Below are positions 35,175 through 43,563 of a DNA stretch of 64,000 nucleotides, in pieces; position 1 is the stretch's first letter, and the number at the start of each line of letters is the position of its first letter. This stretch comes from Ruminococcaceae bacterium BL-6. GTDB lineage: Bacteria > Bacillota > Clostridia > Oscillospirales > Acutalibacteraceae. Made by a program: the position numbers and the translations under genes. The notes under the pieces were generated by a model. It saw only the letters and a program-made list of their open reading frames with translations, was not told the DNA's origin and made no database searches. The stretch is from contig LR778135.1 in NCBI GenBank assembly GCA_902810075.1, positions 558,001-622,000 on the forward strand. The letters are read 5' to 3'.

Positions 35175-35855
35175 ATGCAGATTTGGAAAAACATCACGTC
35201 TAAATGGAAAGATTTCATTGAGGAAATTGATTCCGTCATCGATCGCGATCCGGCCGCCCGCACGCGGCTGGAAGTTTTTCTGCTTTATTCCGGCTTTAAA
35301 GCGGTGCGCATGCACCGGCGCGCGAACTGGTTTTACCGCCACAATATGAAGCTGATCGCGCGCTACCTTTCCCAGCGAGCGCGGCATAAGACCGGCGTCG
35401 AGATCCATCCCGGCGCGAAAATCGGAAAGGGACTGTTCATCGACCACGGGATGGGCGTCGTGATCGGCGAAACCACGGAAATCGGCGACAACTGCACCTT
35501 GTATCAGGGCGTGACGCTGGGCGGGACCGGAAAGGACCACGGGAAGCGCCACCCGACGCTCGGCAACAACGTGCTGGTCGGAGCGGGCGCAAAGATTTTG
35601 GGCCCGTTCACGGTGGGCGACAACGCTCGTGTCGCCGCGGGCGCCGTGGTGCTCAGCGAGGTTCCCCCGAACGCCACGGCGGTCGGGGTTCCGGCCAAGA
35701 TCGTGAGCATCAACGGCAGGCGGCCGAACAATCTGGATCAGATTCACCTGACCGACCCCGTCATGTCGGAGCTCCAGCGCCTGAGCGACGAATGCGACAA
35801 TCTGCGCGGACAGGTGCAGCAGCTTCAGCAGCAGACGGTGCGGCAGGAAAAATAA
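35175..35855 (+). CDS. cysE: Serine O-acetyltransferase (CysE)
   Basis: Acetylates L-serine as the first step to cysteine. 226 residues: an N-terminal helical part, then a left-handed beta-helix of hexapeptide repeats (VEIHPGAKIGKGLFIDHG, VVIGETTEIGDNC), catalytic His in DHGMGVVIG, and TLGGTGKDHGKRHPTLGN at the active site. The last 35 residues are a Gln-rich coiled-coil-like tail (QQLQQQ). The ATG at 35175 has AAGAGGG upstream. Controlled by the T-box leader directly ahead. Confidence 0.95.
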   Translation: MQIWKNITSKWKDFIEEIDSVIDRDPAARTRLEVFLLYSGFKAVRMHRRANWFYRHNMKLIARYLSQRARHKTGVEIHPGAKIGKGLFIDHGMGVVIGETTEIGDNCTLYQGVTLGGTGKDHGKRHPTLGNNVLVGAGAKILGPFTVGDNARVAAGAVVLSEVPPNATAVGVPAKIVSINGRRPNNLDQIHLTDPVMSELQRLSDECDNLRGQVQQLQQQTVRQEK

Positions 35856-35875
35856 TTCTTTTTCGGGGAATCCTA

Positions 35876-35970
35876 TAGCATTTCCGGTTGAGATGCGGGA
35901 TTCGTTTTTGTTCTTCCCCTTCGGCGGGGGAAGAACAAAGCGGGTTTGCAATCGCAGGCTGGAATTGCTG
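35876..35970. repeat. Dispersed non-coding repeat, copy A
   Basis: Starts TAGCATTTCCGGTTGAGATG and ends TGGAATTGCTG; the ends are imperfect inverted repeats of each other (AGCATTTCC / GGAATTGCT). An 11-bp central hairpin TGTTCTTCCCC/GGGGAAGAACA is present. Aligned by eye with copies at 58218-58314 and 59781-59879. It lies between cysE and cysS. Confidence 0.75.
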
Positions 35971-36010
35971 CATTTCATGATTGTATTGCGCTTTGCGCAG
36001 GAGGTAAAGG

Positions 36011-37414
36011 ATGAAGATTTATAATACACTGACCAGGCGGAAGGAAGAATTTGTCCCCATCACTCCGGGGGAGGCGAAAATCTATGCCTGCGGCCCCACG
36101 GTTTATAATTTTATCCATATCGGCAACGCTAGGCCGATCTGCGTCTTCGACGTGCTGCGCCGCTATTTGGAGTACCGCGGCATGAAGGTGACTTTTGTCC
36201 AGAACTTTACGGACATCGACGACAAGATCATCCGCAAAGCGAACGAAGAGGGCACCGATTATCTGACCATTTCCCACCGGTACATGGATGAGTACCGCAC
36301 GGACGCGAAAGGCCTGAACGTGCGCCCCGCCACGTTCCACCCGCTGGCGACGGAAAATATCGGCGAAATCATCCGGATCATCTCCACCCTGGTGGAAAAG
36401 GGGTTCGCCTATCCCGCGCCGAACGGCGATGTGTATTTCCGCACTAGGAAATTCCCGGAGTACGGAAAGCTGTCGCATCAGCCGCTGGATGACCTGAAGG
36501 CCGGCGCGCGCATCGACGTGGGGGAGCAGAAGGAAGACGCGATGGATTTTGCCGTGTGGAAGGGCTCGAAGCCCGGCGAGCCGAGCTGGGACTCCCCGTG
36601 GGGAGGCGGCCGGCCGGGCTGGCATATCGAGTGCTCCGCGATGGCGCGCCGCTATCTGGGCGAAACCATCGACATCCACTGCGGCGGGCAGGACCTGATC
36701 TTCCCGCACCACGAAAACGAGATCGCGCAGAGCGAATGCTGCAACGGCGTCCCGTTCGCCCATTACTGGATGCACAACGGCTATATCAACGTCGACAATC
36801 ATAAGATGAGCAAATCGCTGAACAACTTCTTCACCGTGCGGGATGTCGCGCAGAAATACGGCTATGAGCCGATCCGCTTCCTGATGGTGGCTTCGCACTA
36901 CCGCAGCCCGATCAATTACAGCGCCGAGGTGATCGAGCAGTGCAAAGCCGCGCTGGAACGCCTTTATAACTGTCGGGACAACCTGACGTTCGCGCTCGGA
37001 AATGCCCCGACAGGGGAAAAGGAAGGGGAAGCGGAGGACCGCAAGCGCCTTTCCGGCTGCCGCGCGCGCTTTATCGAGGCGATGGATGACGACCTCAACA
37101 CGGCGGACGCGGTCACCGCGCTGTTCGAGCTCGCACGCGACATCAACACGCACCTGATCCCCGGAAACAAGAGCAGGGAGCTGTACACGTTCGCGCTGAA
37201 TCTGTACGACGAGCTCGCCGGGGTGCTGGGGCTTCTGTACCGGAAAAAGGAGCAGCCGCTCGACGAGGAGATCGGGGCGCTGATCGAACAGCGCAGCCAG
37301 GCCCGCAAAGCGAAGGACTGGGCCACGGCGGACCGCATCCGCGACGAGCTGAAAGCGCGCCATGTCGTGCTGGAGGATACCCCGCAGGGCATCAAATGGA
37401 AGATTGTGGAATAA
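36011..37414 (+). CDS. cysS: Cysteinyl-tRNA synthetase (CysS)
   Basis: Charges tRNA-Cys. 467 residues of class I synthetase: [16 protein letters not shown] (HIGH-like, with zinc ligand Cys), [23 protein letters not shown] with zinc ligand, [18 protein letters not shown] and KMSKSLNN. The C-terminal anticodon-binding DALR domain follows. GGAGG precedes the ATG. It follows cysE by 155 bases including repeat A, and may share the T-box control. Confidence 0.97.
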   Translation: MKIYNTLTRRKEEFVPITPGEAKIYACGPTVYNFIHIGNARPICVFDVLRRYLEYRGMKVTFVQNFTDIDDKIIRKANEEGTDYLTISHRYMDEYRTDAKGLNVRPATFHPLATENIGEIIRIISTLVEKGFAYPAPNGDVYFRTRKFPEYGKLSHQPLDDLKAGARIDVGEQKEDAMDFAVWKGSKPGEPSWDSPWGGGRPGWHIECSAMARRYLGETIDIHCGGQDLIFPHHENEIAQSECCNGVPFAHYWMHNGYINVDNHKMSKSLNNFFTVRDVAQKYGYEPIRFLMVASHYRSPINYSAEVIEQCKAALERLYNCRDNLTFALGNAPTGEKEGEAEDRKRLSGCRARFIEAMDDDLNTADAVTALFELARDINTHLIPGNKSRELYTFALNLYDELAGVLGLLYRKKEQPLDEEIGALIEQRSQARKAKDWATADRIRDELKARHVVLEDTPQGIKWKIVE

Positions 37415-37458
37415 AAACAAATGAAGTATTCTGACTTGTCCAGAGGAAGGAACAGGAT

Positions 37459-37938
37459 ATGGCAAAGGAAAGCAAAACGAATGTGATGCGCATTCTGGAT
37501 AAAGCGAAGATTCCCTACAAGCCTTATTTTTACGACCATCGGGACGGCGCGATAGACGGCGTTTCAGTTGCCCATAAGCTGGGGCAGCCCGTGGAGCAGG
37601 TCTTTAAAACGCTGGTCACGCGCGGGGCCGACGGGGATTATTTCGTGTTCGTCGTGCCGGTCGCGGGGGAGCTGAACCTGAAAGCCGCCGCCAGGGCCGT
37701 GGGGGAAAAGTCCGTCGAGATGATCCATGTGAGCGAAATCAACGGGGTGACGGGCTATATCCGCGGCGGCTGTTCCCCGATCGGGATGAAGAAAAATTAC
37801 CGCACGGTCATCGACGATTCGTGCGAAAACCAGCCCACCATCATGGTCAGCGGGGGAAAGATCGGCACACAGGTCGAGCTTTCCCCGCGCGCCCTTCTGG
37901 ATTTCATCGGCGCTTCCACCGCGCCGATCGCGGAGTAA
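37459..37938 (+). CDS. ybaK: Cys-tRNA(Pro)/Cys-tRNA(Cys) deacylase YbaK
   Basis: Trans-editing hydrolase that clears mischarged Cys-tRNA(Pro). 159 residues of the YbaK/EbsC fold, with VFKTLVTRG containing the catalytic-site lysine, FVVPVAGELNLKAAARAVG, GYIRGGCSPIGMKK and GGKIGTQVELSP. Located 44 bases after cysS with its own AAGGA site. The pairing with cysS fits quality control of cysteine charging. Confidence 0.93.
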   Translation: MAKESKTNVMRILDKAKIPYKPYFYDHRDGAIDGVSVAHKLGQPVEQVFKTLVTRGADGDYFVFVVPVAGELNLKAAARAVGEKSVEMIHVSEINGVTGYIRGGCSPIGMKKNYRTVIDDSCENQPTIMVSGGKIGTQVELSPRALLDFIGASTAPIAE

Positions 37939-37946
37939 GTGCGGCG

Positions 37947-37975
37947 TTGACATGCATACCGGAATCAGGTATAAT
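37947..37975 (+). promoter_or_regulatory. Consensus sigma-A promoter
   Basis: TTGACA, 17 bases, TATAAT, both boxes exact. It drives the small gene at 38103. Confidence 0.88.
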
Positions 37976-38102
37976 AAGCAGAAAGTGATCGAATCGAATC
38001 GAACGGCCGGGTTTCATGGAATGGATTGTCTGCTTTTCGGGAAGCGGTTGTTACCGCGGAACGCCTTCTTTCTGTGAAGTTTTTAATAGGTGGGTAACCG
38101 GT

Positions 38103-38342
38103 ATGGATGAAAAGAAAACAGAACAAAAAGCTACCTTTATCATCAAGGTGCTGTACAGGCAGAACGCCACCTGGCAGGGCACGGTCCACTGGGTGGAAAA
38201 GAATCTGGACAGGCCGTTCCGAAGCGAGATGGAATTGCTGAAGCTGATGAACAGTGCCGGGGATAAAAAGTGGGAAGAGATCCTTTCCGGCGGGGCGGAA
38301 AGCCCGGCGGCGCCGGAGAATTCCGCGCGCCCGAAAGGGTAG
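38103..38342 (+). CDS. Small conserved protein of unknown function
   Basis: 79 residues: a Lys/Glu-rich start, then TFIIKVLYRQNATWQGTVHWVEKN, an LDRPFRSEMELLKLMNSA helix, and a Pro/Ala tail. I recall similar small proteins with a strand-strand-helix pattern and a RQN-x-x-WQG motif in clostridia, but no function. The ATG at 38103 is preferred over 38016 because a consensus promoter would otherwise lie too close and the extra N terminus looks non-coding. Not a transmembrane or secreted protein by composition. Confidence 0.6.
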   Translation: MDEKKTEQKATFIIKVLYRQNATWQGTVHWVEKNLDRPFRSEMELLKLMNSAGDKKWEEILSGGAESPAAPENSARPKG

Positions 38343-38407
38343 GCGGCCTCTTTTTTCTGGCTCTTCGGCGGAACGGTATTTTGTTTCAACTTTTTGCAGC
38401 AAATCTC

Positions 38408-38436
38408 TTGACAGAGGATGGACAAAATGATATAGT
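38408..38436 (+). promoter_or_regulatory. Promoter of tRNA-Thr
   Basis: TTGACA, 17 bases, TATAGT, ending 22 bases before the mature 5' end. Confidence 0.82.
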
Positions 38437-38458
38437 ATTCAGGTACTGCAATTCTTGT

Positions 38459-38534
38459 GCTGGTGTAGCTCAGTTGGTAGAGCAGCTGATTTGTAATCAG
38501 CAGGTCGGGGGTTCAAGTCCGTCCACCAGCTCCA
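38459..38534 (+). tRNA. trnT: tRNA-Thr (anticodon TGT)
   Basis: 76 bases with encoded CCA. Acceptor stem GCTGGTG/CACCAGC, D-loop AGCTCAGTTGGTAGAGC, anticodon arm GCTGA-TTTGTAA-TCAGC, T-arm with GGTTCAAGTCC. All stems pair. Confidence 0.96.
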
Positions 38535-38585
38535 CCTTTTTCACCAGGCTGTACCGGACTTGAACCCTAGGAGGGTTTTTGCGTA
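38517..38585 (+). repeat. 69-bp direct repeat, copy 1 (tRNA-Thr 3' end and trailer)
   Basis: Covers the last 18 bases of tRNA-Thr plus its trailer, ending in a small terminator AACCCT/AGGGTT-TTTT. Copy 2 is at 38677-38745 with two mismatches. Confidence 0.85.
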
Positions 38586-38676
38586 AAGAAAATCTGCCGG
38601 TGGCAGATTTTTAGCAAAAAAGGGCGCGGCGGCTATGCCGCAAGCCCGGAAAACGCAAGCGGAGCGCGGCGGTTTC
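38586..38676. other. Spacer between the two tRNA-end repeats
   Basis: Contains a hairpin AAATCTGCC/GGCAGATTT near 38590-38611 and GC-rich sequence. No gene is visible. Confidence 0.4.
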
Positions 38677-38745
38677 GTCCGTCCACCAGCTCCACCTTTT
38701 TCACCAGGCTGTGCCGGACTTGAACCCTAAGAGGGTTTTTGCGTA
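38677..38745 (+). repeat. 69-bp direct repeat, copy 2 (orphan tRNA-Thr 3' end)
   Basis: Repeats the 3' 18 bases of tRNA-Thr and trailer 160 bases downstream of copy 1, without the rest of the tRNA. It looks like an attachment-site copy or a remnant of a lost tRNA gene. Confidence 0.85.
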
Positions 38746-38793
38746 CTCATAATCAATCAAAAGAGTTTTGTTTTTGGACAAAGCTCCTGATAT

Positions 38794-38879
38794 GGAGGAG
38801 TTCCCGAGTGGCCAAAGGGGGCAGACTGTAAATCTGTTGCTTTATAGCTTCGATGGTCCGAATCCATCCTCCTCCACCA
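38794..38879 (+). tRNA. trnY: tRNA-Tyr (anticodon GTA)
   Basis: 86 bases, class II with long variable arm. Acceptor GGAGGAG/CTCCTCC, anticodon arm CAGAC-TGTAAA-TCTG region giving GTA, CCA encoded at 38877-38879. Confidence 0.95.
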
Positions 38880-38895
38880 GCGGCGAAGCGCCGTA

Positions 38896-38932
38896 GCAAA
38901 ACGCACCTCACTTTTGTGGGGTGCGTTTTGCT
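38896..38932 (+). terminator. Terminator after tRNA-Tyr
   Basis: GCAAAACGCACC pairs with GGTGCGTTTTGC; T-rich sequence follows. Confidence 0.75.
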
Positions 38933-38975
38933 TTGTGCCCGCGACGGAATTTGTATCTATAGTAGGCAACACACT

Positions 38976-39015
38976 AAAGAAAGACATATCTTCCGCGGAA
39001 GGTATGTCTTTCTTT
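38976..39015. terminator. Bidirectional hairpin
   Basis: AAAGAAAGACATATCTTCC with GAAGGTATGTCTTTCTTT form a long stem with A/T tracts on both sides. Confidence 0.6.
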
Positions 39016-39144
39016 ATGTAAAAGCAGAAATACCTACTCTTTTTTATGTAATTTGGGGTATTGAATAATCAGGGTTCAAGCACAAAGTGAACAATCTGAA
39101 ATTTATCACGCAGAGTATAAAATTTTATTTGCATCATTTTTCCA

Positions 39145-39187
39145 AGAGAAAGCCCACATGGTCGCTGAGACCATGCGGGCTTTCTCT
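39145..39187. terminator. Bidirectional terminator at the right end of the tRNA region
   Basis: A 19-bp near-perfect stem AGAGAAAGCCCACATGGTC / GACCATGCGGGCTTTCTCT with a 5-base loop. It ends minus-strand transcription from the transporter operon. Confidence 0.75.
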
Positions 39188-39216
39188 TTATCTGCCGCCG
39201 GACAGCCGGTGGGTTT

Positions 39217-39400
39217 TTATGACTTCAGGTTCAACGGATCCCCATTTTCATCAAAATGGAAATTCGAAGGGCCACCGACAATTTCCATGCTTTTTATTTT
39301 CCGGGCTTCTCAATGGCCGAACCGCCCTTTTAGAACCGGATCAGACCATGCTTTCGGGTATCGGAGAACACACGGCCCGCCCGCCGGGGCTGCTTTTTCC
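39217..39400 (-). pseudogene. Possible gene remnant downstream of the transporter
   Basis: The minus frame ends MEIVGGPSNFHFDENGDPLN...KS-stop (39217-39288), which looks like a real protein C terminus and lies just before a strong terminator. The same frame continues upstream through one TGA as readable sequence. I do not recognise the family. The rest of 38933-39486 holds no convincing gene. Confidence 0.25.
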
Positions 39401-39486
39401 ATTGGAATCCTGATTGCGGTAGCGGCCTCCTATCCTTGAGAGCCGCGGATGCGTTGGCCCGCCCATGTACTCCTGAAAACGGCCGA

Positions 39487-40668
39487 TCACTTCAGCGCCG
39501 ATTCCGACTCGGCACTTTCCGTCAGGCTGGCGGCCCGTTGCTTATTGATCTGATGAATCCGCCAGGGAGCAAAGACCAGGCCGCCAACAATAAAGGTGGG
39601 AATGCGAAGGAACGAGATGAGCTGATATCCCTTCGTGACCAGAGCGACGACGCCAAGCTGCGCCAGAAGCAGCGACACACCCAGAAGAACGGTCCCGAAA
39701 ATCATGTCCACAACAGCCTGGTTATACTTTTTTCTGGGGTTAAACCAGGGCCCGAAGCGCGCGCAGACAGCCACCACGTCCGACATGGAAACATAGGCCA
39801 AAAACAGGCCCACGCTGTAAATGACGGACAAAATACCAGTAGAACCAAAACGCTCGACGATCATGTCATAAATCGGAATCACGCTTGTGCTGATCCCGGG
39901 CATGCGGGACAGAACGGCGAGAGAAACGACAAACAGCATAAATCCATTGAGAAAGCCGCCGAAAATAGCCATCACCTTATTGTCATTTTTACTGGTGAAT
40001 TTTCCCGAAATCGCTATGTAAGCACTGCAAAATCCAACCTGTATGCCGGTATACCACAACATATCACCGATTGCCGATCCCGTTGAAACGTTGAACGTCT
40101 CTTTGGTCTGTACAATATGCGTCACACCGGACCAGTTCTCTTTCAGCAGAATAGCCGCCACGATGAGAATGCAGGAAGTCATGATCACGCCGAGAGGCAG
40201 GTCGATTTTCGCCATTATGGTCGCGCCGAACATGGAGATCGCGACAACAATCAGCAGGCACAGAAGCGTTCCAAGAAAATAATTCATACCCAAAGCCTGA
40301 TTCAGAAAGGTTCCCGCGCCGGCAAGCACCGTGCTGCTGTTTACCAGGAGGGAGACCAAGACGATCACGTCGAAAACAACCACCATCACTTTTCCGACGG
40401 CTTCTTTTTTGGAATACAGCGAGAACGCCACGTCCTTGTAGCTGTCGGCGCGAATCAGACGCGAATATTCTCCCATGTAGTAAAAAACGAAACCAAGAAT
40501 AATAAATGGGATGATCGTGGTGACAAGCGACAGCCATCCTGCCCTTGTAAAATATTTTAATAAAGTTAAACCGGAGCAAAACCCCGCTCCGCAATGATTG
40601 CCAAACCATGCAAAAGCAGCGCCGATTGCTACTACCCACTGAACTTTGGGCTGATTGACCTTTTTCAT
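39487..40668 (-). CDS. YkvI-type multi-pass membrane transporter
   Basis: 393 residues with about ten helices. The N-terminal QWVVAIGAAFAWFGNHCGAGFCSG and the helix-rich body fit the YkvI family of the APC superfamily, whose substrates are largely unknown. The ATG at 40668 has GAGGAG 8 bases upstream; the track-style GTG at 40674 is less likely. Lies 237 bases downstream of the 3-hydroxyacyl-CoA dehydrogenase gene, likely the last gene of the sigma-54-driven minus-strand unit. It could bring in the fermented amino or hydroxy acid or export an acid; this is inferred. Confidence 0.8.
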   Translation of the reverse strand: MKKVNQPKVQWVVAIGAAFAWFGNHCGAGFCSGLTLLKYFTRAGWLSLVTTIIPFIILGFVFYYMGEYSRLIRADSYKDVAFSLYSKKEAVGKVMVVVFDVIVLVSLLVNSSTVLAGAGTFLNQALGMNYFLGTLLCLLIVVAISMFGATIMAKIDLPLGVIMTSCILIVAAILLKENWSGVTHIVQTKETFNVSTGSAIGDMLWYTGIQVGFCSAYIAISGKFTSKNDNKVMAIFGGFLNGFMLFVVSLAVLSRMPGISTSVIPIYDMIVERFGSTGILSVIYSVGLFLAYVSMSDVVAVCARFGPWFNPRKKYNQAVVDMIFGTVLLGVSLLLAQLGVVALVTKGYQLISFLRIPTFIVGGLVFAPWRIHQINKQRAASLTESAESESALK

Positions 40669-40905
40669 CTTCACATCTCCTCAATATTGATGATATTGCC
40701 TGCACCCACAGGCTCTGAAAGGTTGCTTTGACAAAGAAACGCGCTGTTTTTTCACGAAACCTTTTTCAGCAAGATGGCTCCCGAATTCCTCCCCCTTTCC
40801 TTATCGTCCATGGGATCGGTCCGTGGGCGGCATCCCTTTTATGTATGACGCCGTGAACGCCGCGCAGACAGCGGCGCTTTCACCTTGACCGAAACCGGGC
40901 GGCTT
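40669..40905 (-). other. Intergenic leader of the YkvI-type gene
   Basis: 237 bases without a gene. One GC-rich hairpin GCGCCGC/GCGGCGT-type stem lies at about 40857-40880, just after the dehydrogenase stop. No clear promoter or riboswitch was recognised. Confidence 0.35.
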
Positions 40906-41805
40906 TCAACCCTTATTTTTGCCGGTTCCGGAATAGTCATACCAGCCCTTACCGGTTTTTCTCCCAAACTCGCCCTTCTGAAACTTTTCTACGACCAGAG
41001 GGCTGGGCTTGTCATACTCGTCGCCGCTCTCAGCATAGCGGTCCCGGCGAACATAGTAATTGACGTCGATACCGGTCAGGTCCATCAGGCGGAAGGGGCC
41101 CATGGGGTACCCCAGCCCCTTTTCACAGGCGGTGTCGATGTCCTCGACCGAAGCGATGCCCTTTTCCAGCAGGGAGCAGGCCTCGTGGGTTACCGCGGCG
41201 TTGATTCGGTTGGCCACAAAGCCGGCGATCTCCTTGTTGATGACGATGGGAGATTTTCCAGTATTGACGGCAAAAGCCCTGGCGGTCTCGACCGTTTCCG
41301 GTGCGGTATGCGGGCTGCGGACCAGCTCCACGAGCTGCATCACCAAGGCGGGGTTGAAGTAATGGATATTCAGCAGGCGCTGGGGGTTCCGGGTGACGTC
41401 GGCCAGCTTGGAGCTGACGATATTGGAGCTGTTGGTCCCCAGAATGGCGTCCGGCTTGCACAGCTTGCTGATCCGCCCGAACAGCTCCCGCTTGATCTCG
41501 AGATTTTCGATAATGGCTTCGATGACAAAATCGGCTTGGGCTGCCGTCCCATCCACATCCCGGGAGAAGGACAGGCTGGCCGATATCCGGTCGGCCTCGG
41601 CCTGCGTGACGCGGCCCTTGGCCACCCGGCCCGCCAGATAGTCGGCGGCCCATTTTTGCGCTTTTTCCACCGCGCTGGGGAAGGAATCGCAGAGGATGAC
41701 CTGATAGCCGCTGGCCCGGCCGTTGAGAGCGGTGTTCATGGCGATCTGCTGACCCATGGCTCCGGCGCCGATTACAACGATGGTTTTGACCTGTTCGATG
41801 TTCAT
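40906..41805 (-). CDS. hbd: 3-hydroxyacyl-CoA (3-hydroxybutyryl-CoA) dehydrogenase
   Basis: NAD(P)-dependent interconversion of 3-hydroxyacyl-CoA and 3-oxoacyl-CoA. 299 residues: dinucleotide site VIGAGAMGQQIA, catalytic region LGTNSSNIVSSKLADVTRNP, IHYFNPALVMQLVELV with the catalytic His, KEIAGFVANRI, and the C-terminal GLGYPMGPFRLMDLTGID. The ATG at 41805 has GAGGT 7 bases upstream. Downstream of the thiolase gene by 41 bases. Chain-length preference cannot be read. Confidence 0.93.
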   Translation of the reverse strand: MNIEQVKTIVVIGAGAMGQQIAMNTALNGRASGYQVILCDSFPSAVEKAQKWAADYLAGRVAKGRVTQAEADRISASLSFSRDVDGTAAQADFVIEAIIENLEIKRELFGRISKLCKPDAILGTNSSNIVSSKLADVTRNPQRLLNIHYFNPALVMQLVELVRSPHTAPETVETARAFAVNTGKSPIVINKEIAGFVANRINAAVTHEACSLLEKGIASVEDIDTACEKGLGYPMGPFRLMDLTGIDVNYYVRRDRYAESGDEYDKPSPLVVEKFQKGEFGRKTGKGWYDYSGTGKNKG

Positions 41806-41846
41806 TTGATACACCTCATTTTATATAAAAGTCATCAGGATTGGAA

Positions 41847-43040
41847 TCACAGCTTTTCAATGATTGTGGCCATGGACTGTCCGCCACCGATACACAGGGT
41901 GGCCAGCCCGTATCGGCCGCCGGTGCGCTGAAGGTTGTGCAGCAGAGTGATGATCAGGCGGGTGCCGGTGCTGCCCAGGGGGTGCCCCAGAGCGATGGCT
42001 CCTCCGTTGATGTTGACCTTCTCCGGATCAAGGCCCAGATCCCGGATACAAGCCACCGCCTGGGAGGCAAAGGCCTCGTTCAGCTCCACTAGGTCCATCT
42101 GCTCCACGGTCATCCCGGTGCGCTCCATCACCCTGCGGGTAGCGTACACCGGGCCATAGCCCATAATGGTCGGGTCCAGGGCGGCTCTGGCAACGCCCAC
42201 GATCCGGGCCAAAGGCTTCAGCCCTGTCTCATTCATCCTGTGCCCGGACATCAGGACCAGGGCGGAGGCGCCGTCGTTGAGGCCGCAGGAGTTGCCGGCG
42301 GTCACCGTCCCGCCGGGCTTGACGATGGAGCGCAGCTTGGCCAGCACTTCCATGGTGGTCCCGGCCCGGGGAAACTCGTCCGTATCGAAGACGAAGGTGC
42401 GCTTTTTCTCTTTCACCTCCACGGGGATGATCTCTTTTTTGAAGTGGCCCGCCGCAATGGCGGCGGCAGCCCTGCGCTGGCTCTCCACAGCGAAGGCATC
42501 CTGCTGCTCCCGTGTGATATGGAAACGCTCGGCTACGTTTTCTGCAGTCCTGGTCATGCTCAGGCCGGGGCCGTAGATGGAGGCGGGAGCCGCAGTGCTG
42601 CCGGCTTCGATGTTGGAGTCCACCAGCACCATGGGACCGTCGCCCCAGCGCCCTTGACGGATGTACATGGGGGCGCGGCTCATGTTCTCCGTGCCGCCTG
42701 CCACGATGACGTCAGCCTGGCCGCACCAGATCTCCTGACAGCCGCAGAGCGTGGCCTGCATGGCGGAGGCGCACAGCCGGTTCACGGTGAAGCCGGGCAC
42801 GTTCTCCGGCAGGCCGGCCTCGAGGGCGGCGCACCGGGCGATGTTGGAGGCCTCGGTGCTCTGCCGCACTTCGCCGAGAATGACCTCGTCTATCCATTCT
42901 TTATTCACACCGGCGCGGCGCACCGCCTCTTTGATTACCAGCGCGCCCATCGTATGGGCCGGTACGCTCTTCAGCGAACCGCCGTATTTTCCTACGGCTG
43001 TGCGGACGGCGCCCATGATATAAACGTTTTCCATTGCCAT
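41847..43040 (-). CDS. Thiolase (acetyl-CoA C-acyltransferase)
   Basis: Cleaves 3-oxoacyl-CoA with CoA, or condenses two acyl-CoA molecules in reverse. 397 residues with all catalytic motifs: Cys90 in [32 protein letters not shown] (His), and CIGGGQ (Cys). AAAGGGG precedes the ATG. First gene of the minus-strand unit, about 80 bases from a -24/-12 promoter. Placed beside crotonase and dehydratase genes, cleavage of a 3-oxoacyl-CoA formed by the cluster is the likely direction. Confidence 0.94.
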   Translation of the reverse strand: MAMENVYIMGAVRTAVGKYGGSLKSVPAHTMGALVIKEAVRRAGVNKEWIDEVILGEVRQSTEASNIARCAALEAGLPENVPGFTVNRLCASAMQATLCGCQEIWCGQADVIVAGGTENMSRAPMYIRQGRWGDGPMVLVDSNIEAGSTAAPASIYGPGLSMTRTAENVAERFHITREQQDAFAVESQRRAAAAIAAGHFKKEIIPVEVKEKKRTFVFDTDEFPRAGTTMEVLAKLRSIVKPGGTVTAGNSCGLNDGASALVLMSGHRMNETGLKPLARIVGVARAALDPTIMGYGPVYATRRVMERTGMTVEQMDLVELNEAFASQAVACIRDLGLDPEKVNINGGAIALGHPLGSTGTRLIITLLHNLQRTGGRYGLATLCIGGGQSMATIIEKL

Positions 43041-43118
43041 AACAGAGATTCCCCTTTCACAATGCCCTGCCGCAGCGCGGCAGACTCAATTGGTGCATGT
43101 TCTATATCAACGTAGTAA

Positions 43119-43135
43119 AGCAATCTCTGTGCCAA
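43119..43135 (-). promoter_or_regulatory. Sigma-54 promoter for thiolase-hbd-transporter
   Basis: On the minus strand TTGGCAC-N5-TTGCT with the invariant GG and GC exactly 10 bases apart, a full match to the -24/-12 consensus. Confidence 0.85.
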
Positions 43136-43321
43136 ATCGATTTCTGCCCGAAGAAAATAACAAAATGAATACGGAAGCTTCCGTTTCCCTTCTTCGGGAT
43201 TCCGCCGTTTTTGGATATTTTCCGGACACAGGCTGATCTCTCCGCTCCTGAACCTTCCATCAAAAATTTTTTTTCGTTTGGTTCAAACAGATTGATACGC
43301 CGATACGGGCGGTGGTTCCCA

Positions 43322-43377
43322 AGTGCAAATGCACAATCAATTGTGCATTTGCACTTTCTGTGCAATTTTGTTGCACA
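43322..43377. promoter_or_regulatory. Probable shared upstream activator sequence (UAS)
   Basis: A perfect 16-2-16 palindrome, AGTGCAAATGCACAAT / ATTGTGCATTTGCACT (43322-43355), is followed at once by TGTGCAA-TTTTG... closing with TTGCACA (43359-43377). It lies about 187 bases from each of the two divergent sigma-54 promoters, which fits binding of the cluster's own activator. Confidence 0.75.
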
Positions 43378-43483
43378 ATGTTTTTTGATTTTATCTATTT
43401 TTGTGACTTTATCCGTGGCCGGGAATCCGGATGACACGGCGTTTTACGTCCAGCTCTTTTGAACCCGATAAAATTTGCGCCCC

Positions 43484-43531
43484 AAGCCGGGTCGGCCTGC
43501 CGGAACTTTTCCGGCGGCCCCCGGCTTCTTT
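43484..43531 (+). terminator. Hairpin between UAS and plus-strand promoter
   Basis: AAGCCGGG...CCGGCTT with an inner GCCGGAA/TTTCCGGC stem, followed by CTTTTAT. It would block read-through from the left and insulate the sigma-54 promoter. Confidence 0.5.
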
Positions 43532-43563
43532 TATAGGTAAAACCTTTCAATGGGGGGAACTGT

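Noticed and set aside
33852..36029. A 725-codon open frame on the minus strand
   Set aside because: Runs across rimO, pgsA, the T-box and cysE on the opposite strand without any protein motif.
38586..38676. CRISPR-like repeats in the tRNA region
   Set aside because: Only two copies of a single 69-bp unit that includes tRNA sequence; no array spacing.
39280..39345. Selenocysteine TGA in the remnant frame
   Set aside because: No SECIS-like hairpin is seen right after the TGA and there is no family match; decay is simpler.
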